Positions 1 to 9,822 of a stretch of DNA of 56,934 nt are shown one piece after another. The notes under the pieces were generated by a model that ran no database searches, was not told where the DNA came from, and worked only from the letters and a program-made list of their open reading frames with translations. The stretch's first letter is position 1, and each line of letters opens with the position of its first letter. The stretch comes from Pediococcus stilesii (lineage in GTDB: Bacteria; Bacillota; Bacilli; Lactobacillales; Lactobacillaceae): assembly GCF_001437075.1 (NCBI RefSeq), contig NZ_JQBX01000014.1:1-56934 (forward strand), in the 5' to 3' direction. A program made the position numbers and the translations under genes.

Positions 1-45
1 TTAACTTTTTGGGTATACCTCATTTGTCGTAACCTTTTTTACATA

Positions 46-1565
<1,520 letters not shown>

Positions 1566-1573
1566 TTGATGTT

Positions 1574-1602
1574 ATTTTACGAATAATCGAATCGACTGTC
1601 AA
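1574..1602 (-). promoter_or_regulatory. Sigma-A promoter of the tyrS T-box transcript
   Basis: On the minus strand, TTGACA (1597-1602), a 17-nt spacer and TAAAAT (1574-1579) form a near-consensus sigma-A promoter. It lies just after the pepV stop codon and just upstream of the T-box leader. Confidence 0.8.
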
Positions 1603-1604
1603 CC

Positions 1605-3005
1605 TTATTTGGCTAATTCATAGATTGCGTGCGCGTAAATTACAGCTGCATTAACAATATCATCGATTTCCATGTATTCATTTGCTTGATGCATCACATT
1701 TTCGCGTCCTGGGAATTGTGCTCCAAAAGCAACGCCTCTCTCCAAAATTCGGCCATACGTTCCGCCACCGATAACCTGTTCTTGACCCTTTTCGCCGGTA
1801 TGTTCTTCATAAATAGATAGAAGAGTTTTCACCAACGGATCATCAGCGGGCACATAATGTGGTCCTTGCGCGTGTCCATGCATGATAACCTTTGCTTTAA
1901 AGCCTGCCAAGGATTCAGCCGTCTTACGAATGATCGTATCTGCATCAGTTGATTGAGGATAGCGAACATTGATAATAACGTAGCTTGGCTTACCCATCTC
2001 ATACTTAAATAGATCTGGCGTAACCGTTAAATCGCCCATCTTAGCATCAACTGAATTAATCGTTAGTTTGTGACCCCTTGAATCCAAATGCATTTGGTCA
2101 GCAATCATCTTCAAATAATCGCTCTCAACTCGATCCTTCAAGAAAGTTGCAAGGAATGTGGCTGCATTCAATCCAGCCTTAGGTTCGAGCGCATGTGCTG
2201 ACTTACCAATCAAAAAGAATTTAAGCTCATTGGCATTGACCGAAATTTCACCAGTTAAATTATTCTCAACTAAAAAGTCGTCATATGCCTTTTTGAGTGT
2301 AACAACATCGATATTATCATTAGCAATAACAACGGCTGTTGCATCACGAGGAATCATATTCTCCTTAATGCCACTAACAAAAGATTTAAGAATCAAGCTA
2401 CCATCTTCGTCAGATTTTGGTAATTCAATTTTGAACGAAGCAATGCCCTTTTCGCCGTTAATTATTGGAAACTCAGCATCTGGTGAAAAGCCAAAATCAG
2501 GCGTCCGCTCAACTTCAAGATAGCGGTTCATGCCGTACCATTCACTCTCTTCATCCGTACCAAAAATTAAACGGATTTTCTTTGAAACTGGCAATCCTAA
2601 CTCTTTTACAATTTGTAAACCAAGGTATGCTGCCATAGATGGCCCTTTATCGTCACTTGAACCACGAGCGTAAATCCGGTTATTCTTGATAACTGGTTCG
2701 AATGGATCCGTCTCCCAGCCTTCACCAGCAGGGACTTCATCCATGTGACCTAAAATACCTAAAATTTCATCGCCATCACCATATTCAATATGGCCGGCAA
2801 CATTTTCTATATTTTTAGTTTCAAATCCGTCTTCCTTTGCAAAAGAAAGCATTTTTTCTAATGCCTTTTGGGGGCCAGGTCCCAACGGCGCCTCTTTTGT
2901 TGCATGTTCTGTATCACGTGAGCTATCAATTTTTAAAAGTTCTATCAAACGCTCAAGCATTACGTCTTTACGGCTATCAACTTCAGCTTTCCAATCAATT
3001 GTCAT
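1605..3005 (-). CDS. pepV: Dipeptidase PepV (M20 metallopeptidase)
   Basis: Cytoplasmic zinc dipeptidase that hydrolyses dipeptides from imported peptides. The 466-aa length matches lactobacillar PepV (about 470). Zinc-binding motifs are visible: GHMDEVPAG (first His/Asp), GSSDDKGP (bridging Asp) and GTDEESEW (catalytic and metal Glu), with a late GGGTYGR and HQANEY segment. The start is ATG at 3003-3005, with AAGGTGG 9 nt upstream; a GTG 12 nt earlier overlaps the ribosome site and is unlikely. It lies upstream of tyrS on the same strand, but tyrS has its own promoter and T-box, whose terminator could also end pepV transcripts. Confidence 0.95.
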   Translation of the reverse strand: MTIDWKAEVDSRKDVMLERLIELLKIDSSRDTEHATKEAPLGPGPQKALEKMLSFAKEDGFETKNIENVAGHIEYGDGDEILGILGHMDEVPAGEGWETDPFEPVIKNNRIYARGSSDDKGPSMAAYLGLQIVKELGLPVSKKIRLIFGTDEESEWYGMNRYLEVERTPDFGFSPDAEFPIINGEKGIASFKIELPKSDEDGSLILKSFVSGIKENMIPRDATAVVIANDNIDVVTLKKAYDDFLVENNLTGEISVNANELKFFLIGKSAHALEPKAGLNAATFLATFLKDRVESDYLKMIADQMHLDSRGHKLTINSVDAKMGDLTVTPDLFKYEMGKPSYVIINVRYPQSTDADTIIRKTAESLAGFKAKVIMHGHAQGPHYVPADDPLVKTLLSIYEEHTGEKGQEQVIGGGTYGRILERGVAFGAQFPGRENVMHQANEYMEIDDIVNAAVIYAHAIYELAK

Positions 3006-3116
3006 ATGAGATACCACCTTTATTTTTGCGAAATCGCTTTATATAAAAGATATTATACAGGAAATTGCTTGTATGCGCTTGAGCCCTGTTTTTCATGATT
3101 GTTTAAGTAAACCAAA

Positions 3117-3150
3117 AAAGTTGTAGCCTAATTCATCTGCTACAACTTTT
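3117..3150 (-). terminator. Intrinsic terminator after the 3179-3817 gene
   Basis: AGTTGTAGC and GCTACAACT form a stem, followed on the minus strand by a run of six T. It ends transcription of the NAD(P)-binding protein gene before pepV. Confidence 0.85.
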
Positions 3151-3178
3151 ATTCTAAATCAATTTATTATCTATGTTT

Positions 3179-3817
3179 TTAATACCAGGCCGGCTTATCA
3201 CCGTCCGTGCCAGGTTTATTGACTCCAATTGAACGCTTCAGTTCCGTATTATTTTGAATAAGTTCAACGACCACATGTGCAATGCTTTTTCTTGACACTT
3301 CGGTTCCTTTAAATGGTTCTTCTTTTTGGGTCACTTCAAAATCAATCTCATCTTTATTAGTTAACCAAGCTGGTCGAACTACAGTATAGTCTAGATCACT
3401 ATCCTCAATTACATCAGCGGCCGAGCGGTAACGCGTTAAATAATTTCCAAGCGTTGTATTATTCCACTCACCAAACTTACCAGGTACCTCATCATAAATT
3501 CCGAGCGTTGAAATCCATACAAGGCGCTTAACTCCGACGCTGTCCATCGCTTTTACTACTGCTGATGCTTGTTCCTTTATATTATTACCCGCTAGATTTG
3601 CATAAACGGCGTCCACACCCTGTAACGCCTTCTCCAATTGATCAACATTCGCCGCATCACCATCAATTATTTCTTCACGGGTTGCATCTTCCGTACGAAT
3701 TCGACTCGAATTACGTAAATATAATTTTAAATTAAAATCTGTTTTTGCCAAAAATTCTTTTTCAGCTAAGCGTGCAATTTGTCCATGCGCTCCTAAAATT
3801 AATACCTTTTTTGTCAT
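3179..3817 (-). CDS. NAD(P)H-binding atypical short-chain dehydrogenase (YwnB-like)
   Basis: A 212-aa Rossmann-fold protein. The N-terminal dinucleotide-binding motif is VLILGAHGQIARL (G-x-x-G-x-x-A type) at residues 5-17, followed by an acidic strand after beta-2 and the VDAVYANLAGN loop. This is the NAD(P)-binding SDR_a5/YwnB group; the substrate is unknown. The start is ATG at 3815-3817 with GGAGG 9 nt upstream; a TTG directly behind the GGAGG was rejected. A one-mismatch cre-like sequence lies at 3841-3854. It probably forms a single-gene transcript. Confidence 0.8.
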   Translation of the reverse strand: MTKKVLILGAHGQIARLAEKEFLAKTDFNLKLYLRNSSRIRTEDATREEIIDGDAANVDQLEKALQGVDAVYANLAGNNIKEQASAVVKAMDSVGVKRLVWISTLGIYDEVPGKFGEWNNTTLGNYLTRYRSAADVIEDSDLDYTVVRPAWLTNKDEIDFEVTQKEEPFKGTEVSRKSIAHVVVELIQNNTELKRSIGVNKPGTDGDKPAWY

Positions 3818-3840
3818 AATTATCAACCTCCAAGTACGAT

Positions 3841-3854
3841 TTTAAACGCTTACA
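3841..3854 (-). promoter_or_regulatory. Possible cre-like site upstream of the SDR gene
   Basis: TTTAAACGCTTACA matches the CcpA cre consensus TGWAANCGNTNWCA at all positions but the second. It lies 24 bp upstream of the SDR start codon. Confidence 0.35.
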
Positions 3855-3992
3855 AAAAATGAGCAATCATAAACACTTTTCGATTTATAGGGGTCACGTT
3901 AAAGGCCGTGTTAAATGAATATACATAAGTAATCACTCATTTTTTCAAAATATAAAAATCACGTCGGTCATACACGCACCCAAAAAACACGT

Positions 3993-4027
3993 TGAACCAT
4001 GTCAAAAGTAAGCTTTGACATGGTTCA
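3993..4027. terminator. Perfect hairpin, probable terminator of the 4160-4621 gene
   Basis: TGAACCATGTCAAA and TTTGACATGGTTCA are exactly complementary around a short loop. On the minus strand a T6 run follows a few bases later, which fits termination of the small membrane protein transcript. Confidence 0.6.
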
Positions 4028-4108
4028 TTATGTTTACTTAAGCTTCAAAAAGCAAGAGCTTCCGGTTAGCTACGCCAGCCCAATATCCCCAACCCGGATA
4101 TTGGGCCC

Positions 4109-4153
4109 GCCTAGGCTAATCCTCACCTCTTAACCGCTTTTTTGCGCATCCTG
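4109..4153. repeat. 45-bp inverted repeat, left copy
   Basis: These 45 bases are the exact reverse complement of 6245-6289. They begin with GCCTAGGC and end in GCGCATCCTG. The two copies enclose the small membrane protein gene and the PTS IIC gene. Confidence 0.97.
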
Positions 4154-4159
4154 TTTTTT

Positions 4160-4621
4160 TTAGTGAAACGCTACAAACACTTGCCATATTGTTGTGATGG
4201 TACAAATTGCAATCACTAAAACATCCCCGATGAATGTTTCCATTTCCATTACGGCAAAACGGGTGACGTCATCACTCACTTGATCAGTTCGACGGCGGGT
4301 TTTAATTGATATCCAGCATCCATATGCGGCCAATAAACAACAAAACGGAACTAAAAATAGTATATTTTTATTTACCACGCCTGCCGAAGCACCCAATGCC
4401 GATGGAATCTGATTTTGAAGCATTGGCGATGCTAAAAAGGCAATTACTAATGGAATAAAAGCAATCCATTGAATCCATTTAAACCGGCTCAATGCAATTC
4501 CCTGCATCCACTCTGGCAAATCTTTGACCATCAATGTGGGTTTTCTAGAAGTTGCAATCGCTTCTTTTGCTTGAACCGATTTTTCTGCCGGTGTTAACTT
4601 TTTTCTTTTTCGTTTGCTCAT
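4160..4621 (-). CDS. Uncharacterised membrane protein
   Basis: The 153-aa product belongs to no family I recognise. It has a very basic N-terminus (KRKRKK at residues 3-8), a hydrophilic first third, then three likely membrane segments starting near residues 52, 84 and 130 (WIAFIPLVIAFLA, ILFLVPFCCLLAAYG, VLVIAICTITTIW). GGAGGG lies 7 nt upstream of the ATG. It lies downstream of the PTS IIC gene, separated by a terminator-like hairpin, and inside the 45-bp inverted repeat pair, so a link to the PTS gene is only positional. Confidence 0.7.
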   Translation of the reverse strand: MSKRKRKKLTPAEKSVQAKEAIATSRKPTLMVKDLPEWMQGIALSRFKWIQWIAFIPLVIAFLASPMLQNQIPSALGASAGVVNKNILFLVPFCCLLAAYGCWISIKTRRRTDQVSDDVTRFAVMEMETFIGDVLVIAICTITTIWQVFVAFH

Positions 4622-4689
4622 CTTAAAACCCTCCGTCTCACAATTAATCTAATTATAATTCAAATTTTCTTTAAAAAATATTTTTTATA

Positions 4690-4735
4690 AAAATATGGTC
4701 GTCAAGTTTTCACTCAAGCGGCCACATTTTTAAAT
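4690..4735 (-). terminator. Probable terminator of the PTS IIC gene
   Basis: On the minus strand, ATGTGGCCGCTTGAGT and ACTTGACGACCATAT form an imperfect stem followed by TTTTT, just after the PTS stop codon. Confidence 0.6.
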
Positions 4736-4738
4736 ATT

Positions 4739-6049
4739 TTAGTTTTTAGCCATTTCGGCACGTTTTGCAGCTTCTTGCTTAAGAGCTTCACGGTCAGCAA
4801 TCTTAAAGAATGGGTAGTAAATTAAACCACCAATTGCAAGGTTGACCAGTTGAATTACCGCTCCTGAAAGCTTACCAGTTGCAAGATATCCAGAAATCAG
4901 TGGTGGCGTTGTCCAAGGAACAGCCACTCCAAGCGGTTTAGCTACTAATCCGAACTTCATCGCATAGTACGTTGTAATAACCGAAATCAACGGTACCAGA
5001 ACGAACGGAATTGCGATAACCGGGTTCAAAACAATTGGGAATCCAAAGATAATCGGTTCGTTAATATTGAACAGTCCCGGAACTCCGGCCAATTTACCAA
5101 TTGCAGATAGGTTTTCTGATTTTGCTAAGAACATCATCATCAAAGCAAGTGACAATGTTTCACCAGCACCACCAAAATGAACGAAGTTATCAAAGAATTG
5201 TTGTGTAACAATATTTGGAGCTGCCTTATGAGCCTTAACTGCATCGGCATTTTCAGTCATCTTACCTAACCAAATTGGTGCCATAATCCCACCAACAATG
5301 TTAGAACCATGAATACCAAACAACCAAAGGAATACAACGAAGAATTCAGCAACAAGGGCACCAAAGATTGATCCACCAACGGCATTCAACGGTTGAGCCA
5401 CGATTACCGTGATAACATTTGGAATTGTCTTAAATGATGTAAATGCCACACCCAAACGGAGTAACCACATTCCTAAAATAATTATAAAACCAGGAATCAG
5501 AGATGAGAATGCGTGTCCAACGGCAGGTGGCACAGTATCTGGCATTTTAAACTGCCAGTCTTTGTGAATCATCCAAACGAATGCATCGGTTACAAATAGT
5601 CCGATTAACAATGCTTCGAAAAGACCTAGTGAACCAAGTTGTGATAGTGGAACCCAAGTTGCACCAGCCTTATCAACATTTAATGGAATTGTTAACATAA
5701 ATGCTCCCAATGAAACCATACTTGCTGACAGAGCATCAATTCCTTCGTATGATTTAGCTAATTCATATGAAATACCAATTACGGCTACCATCCCAATAAT
5801 ACTAAACGTTGCATTAGTAGCCCAACCAACTGTGTTTTGCCAATCCGTACCAAACAGACTAGTCATGAAATTTAAGTAAGCCGGAATTGGGAATTGGCTA
5901 ATAATCATGAACACAGATCCAATAATAATCAGTGGCATAACCAAAGCGAAACCATCACGTAAGGCAACCAGATGCCGAGACGATGCAACTTTTCCCGCAA
6001 TCGGCATCAGCTTGTCTGCAAATGAGTTGGTCTTATTGTTGTCACTCAT
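4739..6049 (-). CDS. PTS system lactose/cellobiose-type EIIC
   Basis: Membrane permease of a phosphotransferase system, 436 aa, of the Lac (cellobiose/chitobiose/lactose) family. Multiple hydrophobic segments are evident. The substrate-binding signature is seen as FNINEPIIFGFP, with an upstream FVHFGGAGE loop. No IIA or IIB gene is adjacent, so it must borrow partners from elsewhere. The start is ATG at 6047-6049 with GGGAGG 8 nt upstream; the 28 extra in-frame residues are untranslated leader. A perfect cre site and a second palindrome lie about 100 bp upstream. The neighbour upstream is a MupG-like muropeptide-sugar hydrolase, so a GlcNAc/MurNAc-containing disaccharide is one possible substrate; this is inference. 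Confidence 0.9.
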   Translation of the reverse strand: MSDNNKTNSFADKLMPIAGKVASSRHLVALRDGFALVMPLIIIGSVFMIISQFPIPAYLNFMTSLFGTDWQNTVGWATNATFSIIGMVAVIGISYELAKSYEGIDALSASMVSLGAFMLTIPLNVDKAGATWVPLSQLGSLGLFEALLIGLFVTDAFVWMIHKDWQFKMPDTVPPAVGHAFSSLIPGFIIILGMWLLRLGVAFTSFKTIPNVITVIVAQPLNAVGGSIFGALVAEFFVVFLWLFGIHGSNIVGGIMAPIWLGKMTENADAVKAHKAAPNIVTQQFFDNFVHFGGAGETLSLALMMMFLAKSENLSAIGKLAGVPGLFNINEPIIFGFPIVLNPVIAIPFVLVPLISVITTYYAMKFGLVAKPLGVAVPWTTPPLISGYLATGKLSGAVIQLVNLAIGGLIYYPFFKIADREALKQEAAKRAEMAKN

Positions 6050-6150
6050 AACAAAAACCTCCCTAAAATTATAAATTTGATTAACGCCTTCAACTACAAT
6101 CAGAACAACGAAATAATTGATATACCATCTCAAGCATTAACCTGAAGCGT

Positions 6151-6164
6151 TGTAATCGCTTTCA
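6151..6164. promoter_or_regulatory. CcpA cre site upstream of the PTS IIC gene
   Basis: TGTAATCGCTTTCA matches TGWAANCGNTNWCA at every position. It lies about 100 bp upstream of the PTS start codon, consistent with catabolite repression. Confidence 0.8.
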
Positions 6165-6165
6165 T

Positions 6166-6189
6166 AGGTACATGTTAACATATGTACCT
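6166..6189. promoter_or_regulatory. Palindromic operator candidate next to cre
   Basis: AGGTACAT and ATGTACCT are exact 8-bp arms of an inverted repeat with an 8-nt centre, one base from the cre site. The position suggests a substrate-specific repressor; no regulator gene is adjacent. Confidence 0.55.
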
Positions 6190-6244
6190 ACAAATTTAAA
6201 CCAATTGAAACCATAAGGTATTAATTTGGAATTTGTTTTTTTAT

Positions 6245-6289
6245 CAGGATGCGCAAAAAAGCGGTTAAGAGGTGAGGATTAGCCTAGGC
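6245..6289. repeat. 45-bp inverted repeat, right copy
   Basis: Exact reverse complement of 4109-4153; similarity stops abruptly at both ends. It lies between the PTS promoter region and the mupG terminator. Confidence 0.97.
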
Positions 6290-6365
6290 TGATTGATAAC
6301 TTGCGCAGCAAAAATTACGTAAGACACGGTTAGCTGCTTCTTTCGATTCATCGCTAAAGGCCAAC

Positions 6366-6408
6366 AAAAAAAGATTCACCGGAGTCTAATCTCTGGTGAA
6401 TCCCTTTC
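6366..6408 (-). terminator. Terminator of the mupG-like gene
   Basis: On the minus strand, GATTCACCAGAG pairs with CTCCGGTGAATC and is followed by seven T. Confidence 0.9.
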
Positions 6409-6432
6409 ACAACTGATTCATAGTATTATTTA

Positions 6433-7521
6433 TTATTTTTCAATCATCTTAAAATCGCTCCAAGGTTGCAAGCTGTCTAAAATCATTTCATCTTCAGGGG
6501 CAATATGTCCAACAACATTAATTCGACCGTTATTATCTAAGTCTTGTAATGCAATTTGGGTTTCGGCTTTATATTGAGCGTAATCGTTATTCATTAACAA
6601 GACATCACCCTTTTTAATTGGCACAGTGTTATTAGCGGGAACGTCTTCATCGCGATACCAAACGCGCGTCATCGTACTTCGCAAAACGTAATCTGAATGG
6701 TCACCACGATAAGTGTGCTGACTTTTAAAAATAATTTTATGTTCCAAGTCGCTCATTGTTGTCGTTGGAATAACATGGAACGTTGGCATTGTCATATTAA
6801 ACGCCTCTGAGGCAATCTTTAAATCTTCTTCAGATACACCAGCGTTGGAAATTAAAATGTCATCGATCAAGCCCAACATCTTCATGTGCATAATTTGAGT
6901 GAAAAGAGATTGTCCGCGATGTTCCTCGAGTGAAACCATTCCTTCTTGTAGTGGCCAAGGTCCAACACTTCCTGAAGGAGCGTTAACAAAGGCCGCTGTA
7001 TTCAAATTATGATTTCGATATTGTTGAGAAGTCTTTTTAAAGTACTCTATCCCTAACCCCGTATAACGTTGAGGATAAAAATTATGTGATCCAATCAAAT
7101 TCGAACGATCTGGTGAATAGTCCATGATTTGATCGATGTAGTGTGTACCGCGACTCATATTAACTTCAACTTTCAAACCATATGGGTTATGGGTCATTCG
7201 GGCTTCTTCCATTCCAGTAAATCCTTCATCCAAACGAATTGCCCAAGCACCTATGTCATGGAAAAATTTAAGGTTATCATATGAAACTCCGAGTTGATCA
7301 AATAGACGTGGATTCATATCTACCATTGTATCCATGCCTAAAGACTTACCGTATTCAATCAAATCTTTAAACCGATTTACGACCTGCTCTTGATCTCCTT
7401 TAATTTGCAATAGCGAGGTAAAGATTCGCTTAAATCCGTACTTGCTTGCTAATTTAATATATTCTTTCGTCTCATCAATTCCCATGCGATCGGGATAAAT
7501 TGAAATTCCTAGTCTACCCAT
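6433..7521 (-). CDS. mupG: MupG family TIM-barrel protein (DUF871), likely 6-phospho-N-acetylmuramidase
   Basis: A 362-aa cytoplasmic protein of the DUF871/MupG family: an N-terminal TIM barrel (GISIYPDRMG start, WAIRLDEGF, LIGSHNFYPQRYTGL in the barrel) and a C-terminal cyclophilin-like domain. The characterised Staphylococcus aureus member hydrolyses MurNAc-6-phosphate-GlcNAc after PTS uptake. The start is ATG at 7519-7521 with GGAGG 9 nt upstream; an ATG directly abutting the GGAGG was rejected. The next gene downstream is a PTS lactose/cellobiose IIC, a pairing that supports cleavage of a phosphorylated disaccharide. Exact substrate specificity is not shown by the sequence. Confidence 0.85.
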   Translation of the reverse strand: MGRLGISIYPDRMGIDETKEYIKLASKYGFKRIFTSLLQIKGDQEQVVNRFKDLIEYGKSLGMDTMVDMNPRLFDQLGVSYDNLKFFHDIGAWAIRLDEGFTGMEEARMTHNPYGLKVEVNMSRGTHYIDQIMDYSPDRSNLIGSHNFYPQRYTGLGIEYFKKTSQQYRNHNLNTAAFVNAPSGSVGPWPLQEGMVSLEEHRGQSLFTQIMHMKMLGLIDDILISNAGVSEEDLKIASEAFNMTMPTFHVIPTTTMSDLEHKIIFKSQHTYRGDHSDYVLRSTMTRVWYRDEDVPANNTVPIKKGDVLLMNNDYAQYKAETQIALQDLDNNGRINVVGHIAPEDEMILDSLQPWSDFKMIEK

Positions 7522-7696
7522 CAGTAACATCCTCCTCTTATTTTAATTGGCATACACCAATATTGTATCCGTTTTCAGTATAACATCTATCTGCATAAAC
7601 TAAAACGTATTTTCTAATCATTCAAAGTTAGTTTGACGCGTAAACTTGCAACGTGATACCCTTTTCCTTAATAGATAGAAGGACAGTGACCACACG

Positions 7697-8749
7697 ATGA
7701 CAAAATTAATTAATTTTTTAAATGAGTATAAAAAAGAGATTGCCAATGAACCATTGGAGCAAGATCTTGCATTGTTCAGTCGACTAGTGGAACTTCCTTT
7801 TGAAAAAATATTATTAATTGATCCTTCAAGTACCCCGCTTCTAGTGGATGCATGCCGAATGTTAAATGTCTATCTACAGCAAAAATCCTACATTATTCTC
7901 CCTGCTGATCAACAGTTATTAAATCAGATTATTGATAGCAATCGCTACGCTAAAGTCAGCATCGCTAACATTGTCTCTGATCAAGAGCAATTCACGGCAA
8001 TGACATTTTTACTGTCAAAATCATCTAAAATTATCGCTTTCCGAGGTTCAAACGGAACTTTATTAAGTTGGCAGAATGACCTTCATTTCTCATCAAATTC
8101 GGTCGATCTTCTTGCGCGACAAGCTCAAGATTATTTAAGAAATGAAATTCAAGCCGATCAGCGTGATATTTTTTGTACAGGATTTTCACGGGGTGCCGCA
8201 GTGGCGGCCCTAGCTTCGACAGACATCAAACCCATCAATCGACGGGTCATTAGAACGATCTTGTTTGATAGTCCAGGGCTCCCAAATGGTCAATACGATT
8301 TTAAAATTCCAATCATTGAACTGGTAACTCCCCTATCGATATTCGCATTAATCGGAGAACACCCCTTTCCCCAACTATCGATCAAAAATTCTACTCAGGG
8401 AATTTGGCAACATAATTTATATTCATGGGTGGGTGACTTGAACGGTAACTTTGAAAGAACCATTGGCATATCTGCAAACAGGGTTACTTATCATCAATTT
8501 CAGATGCTGCTGCCTCAAAAAATTACCGATGAAAATATAAAAAAATCGATTAACGTTATTTTTAGTATTTTTAGTAAACTAGAATATCAAACAAGCTCCG
8601 ATCTAATTAAACATTGGAATCAATTTAGTACTTTAATCAAAGTGGAAACTAAAAATGAAAATATCGTGGTCAAAATGCTTATTAATCGTTTACAAAATTT
8701 AATTTTCAAAAATGCAGCAATTAATTTACAATCAATTCCTTTGAATTAA
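7697..8749 (+). CDS. Lipase-like alpha/beta hydrolase (DUF2974/Mbeg1-like)
   Basis: A 350-aa protein without a signal peptide. A lipase-class segment IAFRGSNG (near residue 115) is followed by a nucleophile elbow CTGFSRGAA (near residue 155), with Ser in the G-x-S-x-G position as GFSRG, and a later DSPGLP strand. These features match the Mbeg1-like (DUF2974) branch of lipase_3 hydrolases. The catalytic Asp and His cannot be assigned safely; substrate unknown. The ribosome site AAGGAC is weak. It is divergent from the mupG gene and ends shortly before pdxK, so it may share a transcript with it. Confidence 0.7.
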   Translation: MTKLINFLNEYKKEIANEPLEQDLALFSRLVELPFEKILLIDPSSTPLLVDACRMLNVYLQQKSYIILPADQQLLNQIIDSNRYAKVSIANIVSDQEQFTAMTFLLSKSSKIIAFRGSNGTLLSWQNDLHFSSNSVDLLARQAQDYLRNEIQADQRDIFCTGFSRGAAVAALASTDIKPINRRVIRTILFDSPGLPNGQYDFKIPIIELVTPLSIFALIGEHPFPQLSIKNSTQGIWQHNLYSWVGDLNGNFERTIGISANRVTYHQFQMLLPQKITDENIKKSINVIFSIFSKLEYQTSSDLIKHWNQFSTLIKVETKNENIVVKMLINRLQNLIFKNAAINLQSIPLN

Positions 8750-8801
8750 TTCCATCTAAATGTGGTATCCTTTAATCATTAATTAACGAGGAGTGATTTT
8801 G

Positions 8802-9611
8802 ATGTCAAACGAATTTCCACAAGCTCTAACAATTGCTGGTTCTGATTCGGATGGGAGTGCCGGAATGGAAGCTGATTTAAACACATTTCAACGCCGAAAT
8901 GTTCACGGAATGTGTGTTATGACTGCTTGCGTAGCAGGAAACTCCTATGGAATCCAAGCAAGTCACGCATTACCAACCGATTTTGTTGATCAAGAATTCC
9001 AATCTTTAGCTGAAGATTTTAAGATCCGCGCAAGTAAAACTGGAATGCTTGCCGATTCTCCAATGATTGAAACCGTTGTTAAAAACTATAAAAAATTTGA
9101 TTTTGGTCCACTAGTTTTGGATCCAGTTATTATTACTAAGCATGGAGCATTGCTTTTAGAAGAAGAAGCTTTTGAAACACTTAAAGCACAACTAATTCCA
9201 TTAGCGACCGTCATCACTCCTAACTTCTACGAAGCGATTAAGCTGACTGGAATTGATATTAAGAACGACGATGATACGATTCGTGCGGCCCACATCCTTC
9301 AAGAAATGGGTGCTAAAAACGTGATGCTCAAGGGCTCACACAAGCCCGGTGAACAAACTGAGGTTCGCGACTTTATTTTGTTGGAAGACGGCTCAAGTTT
9401 CTGGCTTAGCGAACCTTACATCGAAACTGATCGCGTAAATGGGACCGGAGACGTTCTTTCATCTTGCATCACTGCCGAAATTGCAAAGGGCACCGATATT
9501 CCAACTGCAATCCGAATCGCTAAAAAATTTGTAACGGCAGCCATTGCTAACCCAATCGAAGTTGGCCATAAATTTGGTCCTGTTAACCATCTTGTTGAAT
9601 TTGACGGTTAA
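8802..9611 (+). CDS. pdxK: Pyridoxal/hydroxymethylpyrimidine kinase, PdxK/ThiD family
   Basis: ATP-dependent ribokinase-fold kinase of 269 aa that phosphorylates pyridoxine/pyridoxal (or HMP) in vitamin B6 or thiamine salvage. The N-terminal substrate loop reads AGSDSDGSAGMEADL and the C-terminal anion-hole motif is NGTGDVLSS, with the catalytic Asp in GTGD. In Firmicutes this single-domain group is usually PdxK; ThiD activity cannot be excluded by eye. The start is ATG at 8802 behind GAGGAG; a GTG inside the ribosome site was rejected. A bidirectional terminator follows. Confidence 0.85.
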   Translation: MSNEFPQALTIAGSDSDGSAGMEADLNTFQRRNVHGMCVMTACVAGNSYGIQASHALPTDFVDQEFQSLAEDFKIRASKTGMLADSPMIETVVKNYKKFDFGPLVLDPVIITKHGALLLEEEAFETLKAQLIPLATVITPNFYEAIKLTGIDIKNDDDTIRAAHILQEMGAKNVMLKGSHKPGEQTEVRDFILLEDGSSFWLSEPYIETDRVNGTGDVLSSCITAEIAKGTDIPTAIRIAKKFVTAAIANPIEVGHKFGPVNHLVEFDG

Positions 9612-9702
9612 CCAATGGTTGTTACAGCTAATCGTTAATCTTTGAACTACTTAAAACTAATTGTCGGTAATCGCCTTCTTGGCGCTAATTCAAACGATAA
9701 AT

Positions 9703-9738
9703 AAAAGGAACTTGAGAAAATTTTCTCAAGTTCCTTTT
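9703..9738. terminator. Bidirectional terminator between pdxK and lipoprotein gene
   Basis: A perfect 36-bp palindrome: AAAAGGAACTTGAGAAAA followed by its exact reverse complement. It has A and T tracts on both sides and lies between convergent genes. Confidence 0.92.
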
Positions 9739-9822
9739 ATTTTTAAATCGTACTGTTCTGACTCTGTTGACAGTCCTTTTTTCGTTTAATTATTACTTAT
9801 GCATAAATTTTAGAAAGTAGTA

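Larger units (their letters stand above)
3818..4159. other. Intergenic region with hairpins and repeat copy
   Basis: No gene seen. It holds the SDR ribosome site and a cre-like sequence, a perfect 14-bp stem hairpin (3993-4027), a second hairpin whose arms are CCCAATATCC and GGATATTGGG (4079-4105), and one arm of the 45-bp inverted repeat (4109-4153). The stretch TTCCGGTTAGCTACGCCAGC at about 4050-4069 recurs in diverged form near 16080. Confidence 0.7.
6050..6432. other. Regulatory intergenic region between mupG-like and PTS genes
   Basis: No gene seen. It contains the untranslated leader of the PTS gene, the cre site and adjacent palindrome, the right copy of the 45-bp inverted repeat, and the terminator of the upstream hydrolase gene. 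The PTS gene is therefore not simply co-transcribed with the hydrolase. Confidence 0.75.
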
